Shown here: in pieces, positions 51,994 to 59,164 of the stretch
How positions within the stretch are numbered: position 1 is the first letter of the stretch
Layout of the letters: each line of letters starts with the position of its first letter
Source of the DNA: Colwellia sp. PAMC 21821
GTDB lineage: Bacteria; Pseudomonadota; Gammaproteobacteria; Enterobacterales; Alteromonadaceae
Length of the DNA stretch: 64,000 nt
Assembly (NCBI RefSeq): GCF_002077175.1
Contig: NZ_CP014943.1
Coordinates: forward strand, 62,001-126,000
Direction of reading: 5' to 3'
Program-made: the position numbers and the translations under genes
The notes under the pieces: model-generated
The model's input: only the letters and a program-made list of their open reading frames with translations
Database searches by the model: none
What the model was told of the DNA's origin: nothing

Positions 51994-54783
51994 ATGACAT
52001 TCGCAAAAAAATGCTTACTCGCTGTTGCCATACTGCTGAGTACAATACTAATCGCCATCTTTGGGGTTTATCTTGCCCGCATTGCACTTGTAAAGAATAT
52101 CAGTGAAGAACAACTAGCGCTGTATCAAGCTAAAATCAGCTGTTTAGACTTTAACATCACCTCAGATTTAAAACTTGCAGTTAATCGCTTGTGTCTGCAA
52201 ACCCCAAAAGCAGATATTATTATTGAAGATATGACCGTAACGTTTGATTTAACGGCAAAGCAAAAAATTAAGCGTATTGATATTGCCACTGCGACGGTAA
52301 AAGGCACCGCAGACCTATTCACAGCATTCAACACTAACTCACAAGATAGTGTCGATGTAACGCTAACACAGCAACTAAACAGCTATTTAACGCAACTCTC
52401 GCAAGTTAACTTACCTTTTAACATGAATGTTGCAGAGGTACGCTATTCGCCTTTCTCATTTGAAAGTAGCAATAAAATAGCGGCTAAGGATGTAACAAAA
52501 ACAGCAAACTATTTTGGCAAACTTTCCGTTGTAAAAAATACGGTAGCATTTTCATTAAAAAACGCTCAGGATAGCAGTTTTCTGACCGCTAAATTTTCTG
52601 CTAAAAATCCTTCAGAGCATCAATTATCTGCTGAGATTTTTGGCCAGTTAAAACCAATAAAGCACTTTTTACTCGCTCATAAACTCCCTTTTTCGCCAGC
52701 AACACTAGGCACTTTAGAAATGCTTGCTGTCAGTGGTGATTTTCAAAACCTAGTAAATTATCAAGCAGACCAATTAACTTTAACTAGCCAATTGAAAGAC
52801 TTATCAATAGAAACAGTTAAAGGTATTGAAGGCAGTGGTCCATTTACGTTGACCGGGGCGCTTAATCTTCACAACCAAATTAATCTCACGACAGATCAAC
52901 TAGCTGCAAATAGCCAAGTAACTAACCGTAATACCGAGCTTGAACTTGAGTTTCAAAAAGATAACACCTTACAGCTAAAATTTAGTCATCAACATTTGAT
53001 TAGCTATTTAAGTAAGAATGCTATTGCTGCTGATGTTATTAAGCTGCTAACAGACAACCCAGTTGACCAATTAACATTCAATCCAAAAGGCACATTTACT
53101 TACAACTTAAACAATCAGAAAATATCTTTATCAGCTCTGATCTTAAAAGCAAAAAGCGATCAGAGAGTGCATCAACTGGACTTAAATAATATTGCATTGG
53201 ACCTGAACCATTATCTAAGTACCGCTCTTACTATTGACGAAAATCATTCGCGTACGCTGATTGAAAGCGCTAATACTGAAAGTGTTCACCAAAGCGAGAA
53301 CAACATCAGTACCACCCTGCTAGAAGGAAATACAGCGAAAGTAAATGCACAAAACATCCCCGAGGGCCTCGCTGAGTTAGACTTTACGTTTGATAGTCCA
53401 TTGATATTATCAGCAATGGATAACTTTACTCACTCCCCTATAACATTAAAACTTCAAGGCTCCATAAGCCAAAACCACGAAAAAACAACCATAAGCTTTT
53501 TTGAAAATTCGGCTTTAACTAGTAACACTATCGCAATATTATCAAAACAAAAAACAGCTGATAAAAAACTGTTATCGATTAAAAAGTTTTCAACGCAAAT
53601 ACAAGGTAATGTAGAAATACAAAGTCCTATACAAGTTCAAAAAAATGCTCAAGTAGAGAAGAATCAAAGCATTATCTTGAATTTAAATCTTAATAGTCAG
53701 GCCGAAAAGTTACGTGTAGGCAAGGTTATTGAAATCAAAACATTGGTTATAAATACTGGTGTTACCGGCAATTTAGATGATATTAAAATACACGCCACAG
53801 CCACTGCCGATAATCTTCTGCTAGGAAATTTAGCTATATCTGGGGCAATAAACAAACCCAATTTCGCATTAACGGCGAAGCACCTACAACTCACTGAACT
53901 GCTCTCATTAAACATTAAATTGCCCAAAAAAGTTGATTTAGTTGAAGGCAAGCTAAGTTACAGTGTAGAAGGCCAAGTAACTGATTTAAAGCACATGCAG
54001 AATACGCCCTTAGCATTATCTGTCGCTGTAACATCACTCAGTGGAGAAATAGACGATATTTGGATACAAGAATTGAATTGGCAGCAACACTTTCAATTTA
54101 TAGATGGTGAGTTTAGTACGTTGGATTATGCAACAGAAAACTCATCGGAGAACCTAACGGTGGCACTGATAGATACGCCAACGCCAATCACAAAATTTTC
54201 AATTAACACCCGTTGGCGTTATCAAAAAGACTTTACGTTTTCAGCAACAAATCTGAAAGGTAATATTTTAGGTGGCAGCTTTGCCATTCCGAAAATACAA
54301 TGGCCTCTAGATCAAGATCATTCAGTTGACGTTCAGCTTACTCGTATAGACTTAGAGCAAGTGTTGGCGTTAGACAAAAAGCAGGGTATTGTGATAACAG
54401 GTGATATTTCGGGGCAGTTGCCTATTCGTTATGATGGTGAAAAATATACCATGGAAAAAGGCGAATTACATAATGTCAGTAATGGCCTAATACAAGTGAT
54501 AAATAATCCCGCGGTAGCAAAGCTTAAAGCCAGTAGCACACAACTACAGCTAGCGTTTGATGCACTACAGAACTTGCACTATCATCAATTATCCTCTGAT
54601 GTTTCAATGGCAGACGACGGCTATATGTTATTAGAGACGGTGATTAAAGGGCGAAACCCAGACATCGATAATGATGTAAATCTTAACTTGAATTTAAGCT
54701 ATGACTTATTAGGCTTGCTTGAATCAATGTCAATTACCCAGCAATTTGAAGAACGTATTATCAAAGGTTTACAAAAACATTAA
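51994..54783 (+). CDS. ydbH: YdbH-type AsmA-like intermembrane phospholipid transport protein
   Basis: A 929-residue protein with one N-terminal membrane helix (about residues 7-27, LLAVAILLSTILIAIFGVYLA) and a long periplasmic part of repeating beta strands typical of the bridge-like AsmA group. Recognisable C-terminal features: FTFSATNLKGNILGGSFAIPKIQW and LDKKQGIVITGDISGQLPIRYDG. YdbH, together with TamB and YhdP, moves phospholipids to the outer membrane in E. coli, with YnbE as outer-membrane partner and YdbL as modulator; all three genes are present here in order. Ribosome-binding site AAGGA lies about 14 bases upstream of the ATG, somewhat far. Confidence 0.92.
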   Translation: MTFAKKCLLAVAILLSTILIAIFGVYLARIALVKNISEEQLALYQAKISCLDFNITSDLKLAVNRLCLQTPKADIIIEDMTVTFDLTAKQKIKRIDIATATVKGTADLFTAFNTNSQDSVDVTLTQQLNSYLTQLSQVNLPFNMNVAEVRYSPFSFESSNKIAAKDVTKTANYFGKLSVVKNTVAFSLKNAQDSSFLTAKFSAKNPSEHQLSAEIFGQLKPIKHFLLAHKLPFSPATLGTLEMLAVSGDFQNLVNYQADQLTLTSQLKDLSIETVKGIEGSGPFTLTGALNLHNQINLTTDQLAANSQVTNRNTELELEFQKDNTLQLKFSHQHLISYLSKNAIAADVIKLLTDNPVDQLTFNPKGTFTYNLNNQKISLSALILKAKSDQRVHQLDLNNIALDLNHYLSTALTIDENHSRTLIESANTESVHQSENNISTTLLEGNTAKVNAQNIPEGLAELDFTFDSPLILSAMDNFTHSPITLKLQGSISQNHEKTTISFFENSALTSNTIAILSKQKTADKKLLSIKKFSTQIQGNVEIQSPIQVQKNAQVEKNQSIILNLNLNSQAEKLRVGKVIEIKTLVINTGVTGNLDDIKIHATATADNLLLGNLAISGAINKPNFALTAKHLQLTELLSLNIKLPKKVDLVEGKLSYSVEGQVTDLKHMQNTPLALSVAVTSLSGEIDDIWIQELNWQQHFQFIDGEFSTLDYATENSSENLTVALIDTPTPITKFSINTRWRYQKDFTFSATNLKGNILGGSFAIPKIQWPLDQDHSVDVQLTRIDLEQVLALDKKQGIVITGDISGQLPIRYDGEKYTMEKGELHNVSNGLIQVINNPAVAKLKASSTQLQLAFDALQNLHYHQLSSDVSMADDGYMLLETVIKGRNPDIDNDVNLNLNLSYDLLGLLESMSITQQFEERIIKGLQKH

Positions 54784-54792
54784 GGAGTAAGT

Positions 54793-54975
54793 ATGAATAG
54801 AATACTAACCACAGTGTTAGCTATTTTTATAATAAGTGGCTGTACACACAGGGTAGAAGTTAGCGCCAAAGAACCTATCACGATTAATTTAAATTTAAAA
54901 ATTGATCATGAAATCAAAGTAAAAGTCGACAGACAACTCGATGACATATTTAGTGACGACAGCGACGTATTTTAG
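54793..54975 (+). CDS. ynbE: YnbE family lipoprotein
   Basis: A 60-residue lipoprotein (lipobox IISGC, Cys17). The mature part HRVEVSAKEPITINLNLKIDHEIKVKVDRQLDDIF is the YnbE signature; it pairs by beta-strand addition with the C-terminal end of YdbH to complete a bridge to the outer membrane. Starts 9 bp after ydbH with GGAGTAAGT as ribosome-binding site. Confidence 0.93.
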   Translation: MNRILTTVLAIFIISGCTHRVEVSAKEPITINLNLKIDHEIKVKVDRQLDDIFSDDSDVF

Positions 54976-54984
54976 GGAGACATT

Positions 54985-55353
54985 ATGAATAAACTTACAA
55001 AAAAAATGACCAATAGCATAACCAAAAACATAGCCAAAAAATTTACTTTTGCGCTATTTGCTACCACTATGGCATTTTCCGCATGGGCAATTTCACTCGA
55101 CGATGCGAAACAACAAGGCCTAATTGGCGAAATGCAAAATGGTTACTTAGGTGTTGTGGTAGAGAGTAATGAAGCGCAAAGTTTAGTGGCGAGTGTTAAC
55201 GAAAAGCGTAAAAGCATTTATCTTAACTTAGCGCGTGAAAATAAAATCACCTTGGCACAAGTTACCGCATTAGCCGGTGAAAAAGCCTTGAGTAAAACTC
55301 AATCTGGCCATTTTATACAAAATGCTGCTGGGCAGTGGGTAAAAAAACAATAA
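54985..55353 (+). CDS. ydbL: YdbL family periplasmic protein (DUF1318)
   Basis: A 122-residue exported protein: signal ending around FSAWA (residue 35), then the DUF1318 domain SLDDAKQQGLIGEMQNGYLGVV ... LVASVNEKRKSIYLNLARENKITLAQVTALAGEKALSKTQSGHFIQNAAGQWVKK. YdbL modulates YdbH-YnbE complex formation in E. coli. The N-terminal 20 residues are lysine/serine rich and longer than usual, so a later start is possible. It follows ynbE by 9 bp and ends before a strong terminator. Confidence 0.9.
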   Translation: MNKLTKKMTNSITKNIAKKFTFALFATTMAFSAWAISLDDAKQQGLIGEMQNGYLGVVVESNEAQSLVASVNEKRKSIYLNLARENKITLAQVTALAGEKALSKTQSGHFIQNAAGQWVKKQ

Positions 55354-55359
55354 AAACGT

Positions 55360-55381
55360 AAAGGGGCAAATTAGCCCCTTT
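55360..55381 (+). terminator. Rho-independent terminator of ydbH-ynbE-ydbL
   Basis: Stem AAAGGGGC (55360-55367) / GCCCCTTT (55374-55381) with a 6-base loop and more T residues following. It begins 7 bp after the ydbL stop. Confidence 0.92.
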
Positions 55382-55427
55382 TTTATGTGACGTAAAAGCT
55401 GACCGAATCTACACTTAGCGGGCTTAG

Positions 55428-55970
55428 TTACTTTTGTTCGGGGGTTATCTGAGCAGTCAAAAATTCAAGTACCCTTTTGTGTCTCATTTTTACCGCTGAA
55501 AGCTTCATTTCACAAATATCTGCAATTTCCTGAAAGTCTAATCCAGTACGATAGCGCAACAGCATAATATTACGATCATCAAAAGATAAGCTCTCAAGCA
55601 TTGTTGAAATCAACATAGCAATATCATCTTCTTCAGGTAATTTAGCTTCAAGGGTATCAAGGTAGTCATCATCGTATTGCATTATATCCCAACGACGCTC
55701 CCTAATTTTATTAATGCACTCATGATGCGCTATTTTAAACAGCCAAGACTTAAATGAAACTACCCACTTAAACCCTTTCAAATTTGTCAGGGCTTTAATG
55801 ATAGTTTCTTGCACGGCCTCTTCAGCATCAGACTGATTACCAAGCACTTTGACACAATAGCCTTTTAGTTTAGGCAAGTATGGAGTGATCAGCTGCTGAA
55901 AGAATCGCGTGTCGTAGGGTAACCCCTCTTGCACTAAAGCAACGAGTTGGCGTTCGTTAAACGAATTCAA
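55428..55970 (-). CDS. sigX: ECF-type sigma factor (SigX-like)
   Basis: A 180-residue extracytoplasmic-function sigma factor. Region 2 is at about residues 25-95 (DAEEAVQETIIKALTNLKGF ... FKSWLFKIAHHECINKIRERR) and region 4 at about 120-172 (LSFDDRNIMLLRYRTGLDFQEIADICEMKLSAVKMRHKRVLEFL). No region 3 and no adjacent anti-sigma gene. It is the last gene of a minus-strand set with CmpX-like and CrfX-like genes, next to an OprF-like porin; in Pseudomonas the cmaX-cfrX-cmpX-sigX-oprF locus controls envelope lipids and oprF. Hence SigX by synteny. Twelve bp separate it from cmpX. Confidence 0.82.
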   Translation of the reverse strand: MNSFNERQLVALVQEGLPYDTRFFQQLITPYLPKLKGYCVKVLGNQSDAEEAVQETIIKALTNLKGFKWVVSFKSWLFKIAHHECINKIRERRWDIMQYDDDYLDTLEAKLPEEDDIAMLISTMLESLSFDDRNIMLLRYRTGLDFQEIADICEMKLSAVKMRHKRVLEFLTAQITPEQK

Positions 55971-55981
55971 ATGAAAAGTGC

Positions 55982-56806
55982 CTACTGCTTAGTAACTTTA
56001 TTCGCTAACAAAAAGGTATTAGGTATAGTAATAATCGCCTCATTTTCACCTATCACTTTACTGGCCACACTGCCTATTGAAACAAGTGCACCTTTAACTT
56101 CTTGCACTTCAATGTTATCCCCCGTCTGATACATATCTCTGAGGTAGACACCCGCGACAATTTCTTGTGCCATCGATTTAGTACCTATACCCAAAGAAAT
56201 CGCCGCTGCAAGTCCAACACTGGCAATAATCACTGAAATAATACTATTAAGCAGCCATACGTCAATATCGAGCTGTGTTATCGAAAGTGAAGCCGTAATA
56301 ATGATAATAATGCCACGACAAACTTCTGCCACAGAACGGCCATAATCGACGCCAGTATTTTTTGACGCTATTTTCACAGCGTTATAAACAATTTGCGCAA
56401 CAAAAAAACCACAAAGTAATACGGCTAAAGCAGCAAGTAACTTAGGTAAGAAAAGGACGACTGTGTCAATCAAGCCTGACAACATATCAAGGCCAACAAT
56501 ATCTAACGCTGCCAATAAAAATATTAAAAAGATAAAAACCGAAATAATACTAGCGACGATTTGGCTACCTTGAACTTTTAAGTCCATTTTTTTTAGCAAG
56601 GTGTCTAAACCAAGTTTATCTAAGAATGTATTAAAGCCTATTTTTATTAACGATTTATTAAGCAGACGTTTAATTAAACTTGAAATAACCCAACCAGCAA
56701 GTAAAAACAGTAACGCAACAATTAAGTCAGGCATAAAGGTAACCACTTTATGCCATATAGCGATAAGTCCGTTATAGGTTTTATCCGTGATATTTTCAGT
56801 GTTCAT
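55982..56806 (-). CDS. cmpX: CmpX-like mechanosensitive channel family protein
   Basis: A 274-residue MscS-superfamily protein with four or more membrane helices (about residues 28-50, 80-110, 118-140, 165-205) then a short beta domain (IGTKSMAQEIVAGVYLRDMYQTGDNIEVQEVKGALVSIGSVASKVIGENEAIITIPN). The helix-rich N-terminus, with conserved LLAGWVISSLIKRLL and VALLFLL, matches the TM-helix/CmpX type rather than classical MscS. In Pseudomonas CmpX influences c-di-GMP and envelope state. Operon position between a CrfX-like gene (11-bp overlap) and sigX supports the name. Confidence 0.82.
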   Translation of the reverse strand: MNTENITDKTYNGLIAIWHKVVTFMPDLIVALLFLLAGWVISSLIKRLLNKSLIKIGFNTFLDKLGLDTLLKKMDLKVQGSQIVASIISVFIFLIFLLAALDIVGLDMLSGLIDTVVLFLPKLLAALAVLLCGFFVAQIVYNAVKIASKNTGVDYGRSVAEVCRGIIIIITASLSITQLDIDVWLLNSIISVIIASVGLAAAISLGIGTKSMAQEIVAGVYLRDMYQTGDNIEVQEVKGALVSIGSVASKVIGENEAIITIPNTFLLANKVTKQ

Positions 56807-57041
56807 TATTCTTCCTACTATTATCAGCCATATTTTTAAATGTTGGCTTTAAAACATTGCCAAACAAACCCGCAAATACCACCCAAATAGAGGCCATACC
56901 TAGCGAGATTAAATCTTTACTGCCTTGTTGCACGTTGGCGGTGATTTCAGCACGTTTGAATAACTCTTCATCTGATGTAATAAAAGCAACTTCATCTTCG
57001 CGCTCAAGTTCCTCTACTAAACTTTGCTCTATAATATTCAT
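56796..57041 (-). CDS. CrfX-like small protein
   Basis: An 81-residue protein. Its central segment EITANVQQGSKDLISLGMASIWVVFAGL resembles, from memory, the TANxQxGxxDLxxL core of Pseudomonas CrfX (CfrX), the small gene ahead of cmpX. One hydrophobic stretch (about residues 47-66) may touch the membrane; the N-terminus is strongly acidic. The 3' end overlaps cmpX by 11 bp, implying coupling. It is the first gene of the operon, 342 bp from the divergent porin gene. Function unknown. Confidence 0.65.
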   Translation of the reverse strand: MNIIEQSLVEELEREDEVAFITSDEELFKRAEITANVQQGSKDLISLGMASIWVVFAGLFGNVLKPTFKNMADNSRKNNEH

Positions 57042-57383
57042 TTTTTCCCCTAACTATAATTTCCTACTCTTAATAACAACGGTTTTTAATCTAAAAAGTC
57101 ACAATAATTTTATTTATTTTAGTGACAAAAACTTAGCTGTATCAGTATTGTGGTGAATTTTACGCTAGTTATGAAAAGGTTTGTCACAAATTATTTAAAA
57201 TATTTTAATTATTAGTGATCTTTATCAAAATAAGCGCCGTATAATGTGGCACTTTAAGCAAATAATCGTCAAAATATAGATGCATAATTTAATTAAAAAA
57301 ATTAATTTGTGACTTTCTATATTTATCTTCGTTATACAAGATAGAAATTATTAAATTATTTAGACCTAAAAAGGAATTACCAA
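57042..57383. other. Divergent control region between crfX and oprF-like genes, 342 bp
   Basis: Holds promoters for both directions. Visible: an FNR-like palindrome at 57215-57228 and a perfect TATAAT at 57240-57245 facing the porin gene. A long AT-rich leader (57250-57383) follows. No small gene or clear RNA element was recognised. Confidence 0.5.
57215..57228 (+). promoter_or_regulatory. FNR/CRP-type binding-site candidate
   Basis: GTGATCTTTATCAA matches the FNR consensus TTGAT-N4-ATCAA at nine of ten positions. It is centred about 21 bp upstream of the TATAAT box, so it would overlap the -35 region and more likely repress than activate from that promoter. Confidence 0.4.
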
Positions 57384-58424
57384 ATGAAAGCATTTAAAAT
57401 TACTCTTCTTGCAGCCCTTATCAGTTCACCACTAGCTGCTGAAAACATTGATAAAACATGGGAATTAGGCGTGTTTGGCGACTACATAAAGTCGAGCACC
57501 AATAAAGATGCAAGAACAGATTGGAACCAAATTGAAGCCGGAAAATCTATCGGTATCGATTTACAGAAAATTATTAACGATTACTGGGATGTGCGCATCG
57601 AGCTTGCAAAAACTCGTTATGACGTAATCAACGGTAATGATAAAGATTACGGCACCCGTGCTGGTATCGATGCTATTTACAAATTAGAAGATAGCGATTT
57701 ATATGTATTTGCTGGTGTTAAACGTTTCAACAACGTAAAAAGCTACAATGCCGTAAATATTGGTGCTGGTTATAACTTCCAAGTTAGCGACCGTTTATCT
57801 TTTTACACTGAAGCCGCTATTTATAAAGACGTTGACTATGGTTTTATCGATCAAGGCGTAAAGCTTGGTCTTAAATATGCATTTGGCGATGTTGAGCAAG
57901 CTCCTGTAATTGCTAAACCTACTCCTGCTGTACAACCTGTAGTTGCTAAAGTTTTAGATAGCGACAACGATGGTGTTGCTGACAGCATTGACCGTTGTGC
58001 GAATACACCAGCAACAGTTAAAGTAGACTCTAAAGGTTGTACTTTATATTCTGAGCACGCAGTTGAAATAAAGCTAAACATCGCTTTTGCTAATAACAGC
58101 TCAATTGTTCAACCGGCATTAGTTGATGACATCAGACGTTTAGCTGATTTCATGAAAGAATATACTGCTACATCAGTTGAAATTGAAGGACACAGTTCTG
58201 CTACCGGTGCTGACGACTATAACTTAATGCTTTCACAAAAACGTGCAGACGCAGTGAAAAGCATTCTTATCAACAAGTTCAACATTGAAGCTAGTCGCCT
58301 AACTTCAAAAGGCTACGGCGAGTCTCAGTTATTATCAACAGAGACTACTCGTACGGCTAATCAATTAAACCGTCGTGTTGTAGCTAAAATAGCAACAAGT
58401 GCGAAAAAAATAGTAACTAAGTAA
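57384..58424 (+). CDS. oprF: OprF/OmpA-family outer-membrane porin
   Basis: A 346-residue outer-membrane protein. Signal peptide about residues 1-19 (FKITLLAALISSPLAAENI). Eight-stranded beta barrel (about 25-170) ending in LKYAFGD, a proline-rich linker (QAPVIAKPTPAVQPVV), a thrombospondin-3-like DSDNDGVADSIDRCANTPA calcium-binding repeat, and an OmpA-like peptidoglycan-binding domain (about 225-335: VEIEGHSSATGADDYNLMLSQKRADAVKSIL, GYGESQL, NRRVVAKI). It anchors the outer membrane to peptidoglycan and may form a slow porin. AAAAAGGAATTACCAAATG gives a good ribosome-binding site. Divergent from the sigX-type operon. Confidence 0.9.
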   Translation: MKAFKITLLAALISSPLAAENIDKTWELGVFGDYIKSSTNKDARTDWNQIEAGKSIGIDLQKIINDYWDVRIELAKTRYDVINGNDKDYGTRAGIDAIYKLEDSDLYVFAGVKRFNNVKSYNAVNIGAGYNFQVSDRLSFYTEAAIYKDVDYGFIDQGVKLGLKYAFGDVEQAPVIAKPTPAVQPVVAKVLDSDNDGVADSIDRCANTPATVKVDSKGCTLYSEHAVEIKLNIAFANNSSIVQPALVDDIRRLADFMKEYTATSVEIEGHSSATGADDYNLMLSQKRADAVKSILINKFNIEASRLTSKGYGESQLLSTETTRTANQLNRRVVAKIATSAKKIVTK

Positions 58425-58445
58425 TTACTATTAGTTTGTTAGCGA

Positions 58446-58471
58446 GGACGAAGTCATTTTAGGCTTCGTTC
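58446..58471 (+). terminator. Possible terminator of the porin gene
   Basis: GGACGAAG / CTTCGTTC stem (58446-58453, 58464-58471, one G-T pair) with a 10-base loop, followed by TTTAATT. It begins 22 bp after the porin stop. Short T tract, so medium confidence. Confidence 0.5.
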
Positions 58472-58497
58472 TTTAATTAGCAATATAATATAAAGCT

Positions 58498-58550
58498 GTA
58501 CCTAAGCCATTCGACAAGTTAAGTATTTTATCTTGTAAAGGTTTAGGTAC
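58498..58550 (+). other. Inverted repeat upstream of a 64-residue gene
   Basis: Outer arms GTACCTAAGCC (58498-58508) and GGTTTAGGTAC (58540-58550), one mismatch, with an inner ACAAG/CTTGT pair, can make a two-tiered hairpin. It lies between the porin gene and the small gene at 58574 and could be a terminator or a leader structure. Confidence 0.5.
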
Positions 58551-58573
58551 TTATTTAATAATTTTAAGAGAAT

Positions 58574-58768
58574 ATGATGAGAAAAATGAACAAGTTTACC
58601 TTAGACTTTATTAACAAAAACATTAAAACCAATACTCAAGCGTCGTCATTTCCTGTACGTAAACAACAAGACATAAAAATAATACCCCAAGATATAGCTA
58701 CACCTAATGCAGCCTCAGCTAAGGTATTTTCCACGACTACAGGCTCACCTATTATAAAAACGGCCTAA
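58574..58768 (+). CDS. Hypothetical small protein, 64 residues
   Basis: Begins MMRKMNKFTLDFINKN and is polar, basic and proline-containing (QDIKIIPQDIATPNAASAKVF), suggesting disorder. AAGAGA precedes the ATG. No signal or membrane segment, no known family. It might be a leader-type or species-specific small protein; it could also be non-coding. Low to medium confidence. Confidence 0.4.
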   Translation: MMRKMNKFTLDFINKNIKTNTQASSFPVRKQQDIKIIPQDIATPNAASAKVFSTTTGSPIIKTA

Positions 58769-59164
58769 AACAATAATTATTAACTTTGAGTAGTAATGGT
58801 TACTTGCTGATATTCATCTATATTTAAACACTTAAATATGCTCTCATTATTTAAATACGGTTAAATCTGCAATATAAAGCTCACTTTAGATAATATAAAT
58901 TATTAATAACTCTCTTAGCAAAATTTCAATAATTTTAAACACCTTTCCACTTCATTTATACACGATAAAAGCGTGTTCACCTTCTTTTTCTTTAAGACGC
59001 CAGCAGCTTTTTATTAAAATTTTATGAACTAAATCTAAACTTAAACGTACTGTAAATTTAATATCCTGAAATTTATTACTTTTAATGTGGGTCTAGTCTC
59101 CCATAGCATTTTTAATAAGTAATATTCCACAATGATTAATAACAAAAAAATTAGGTATTCATAA
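58769..59164. other. Intergenic region before the TonB-receptor operon, 396 bp
   Basis: AT-rich promoter region. A small ACACG-ATAAAAG-CGTGT hairpin (near 58961-58977) is visible. I looked for a Fur box ahead of the receptor and saw only a weak AT-rich match (AATGATTAATAAC near 59132), not enough to claim iron control. Confidence 0.4.

Noticed and set aside
59120..59150. Fur box ahead of the TonB receptor
   Set aside because: Only a weak AT-rich match; not distinguishable from background in such AT-rich DNA.
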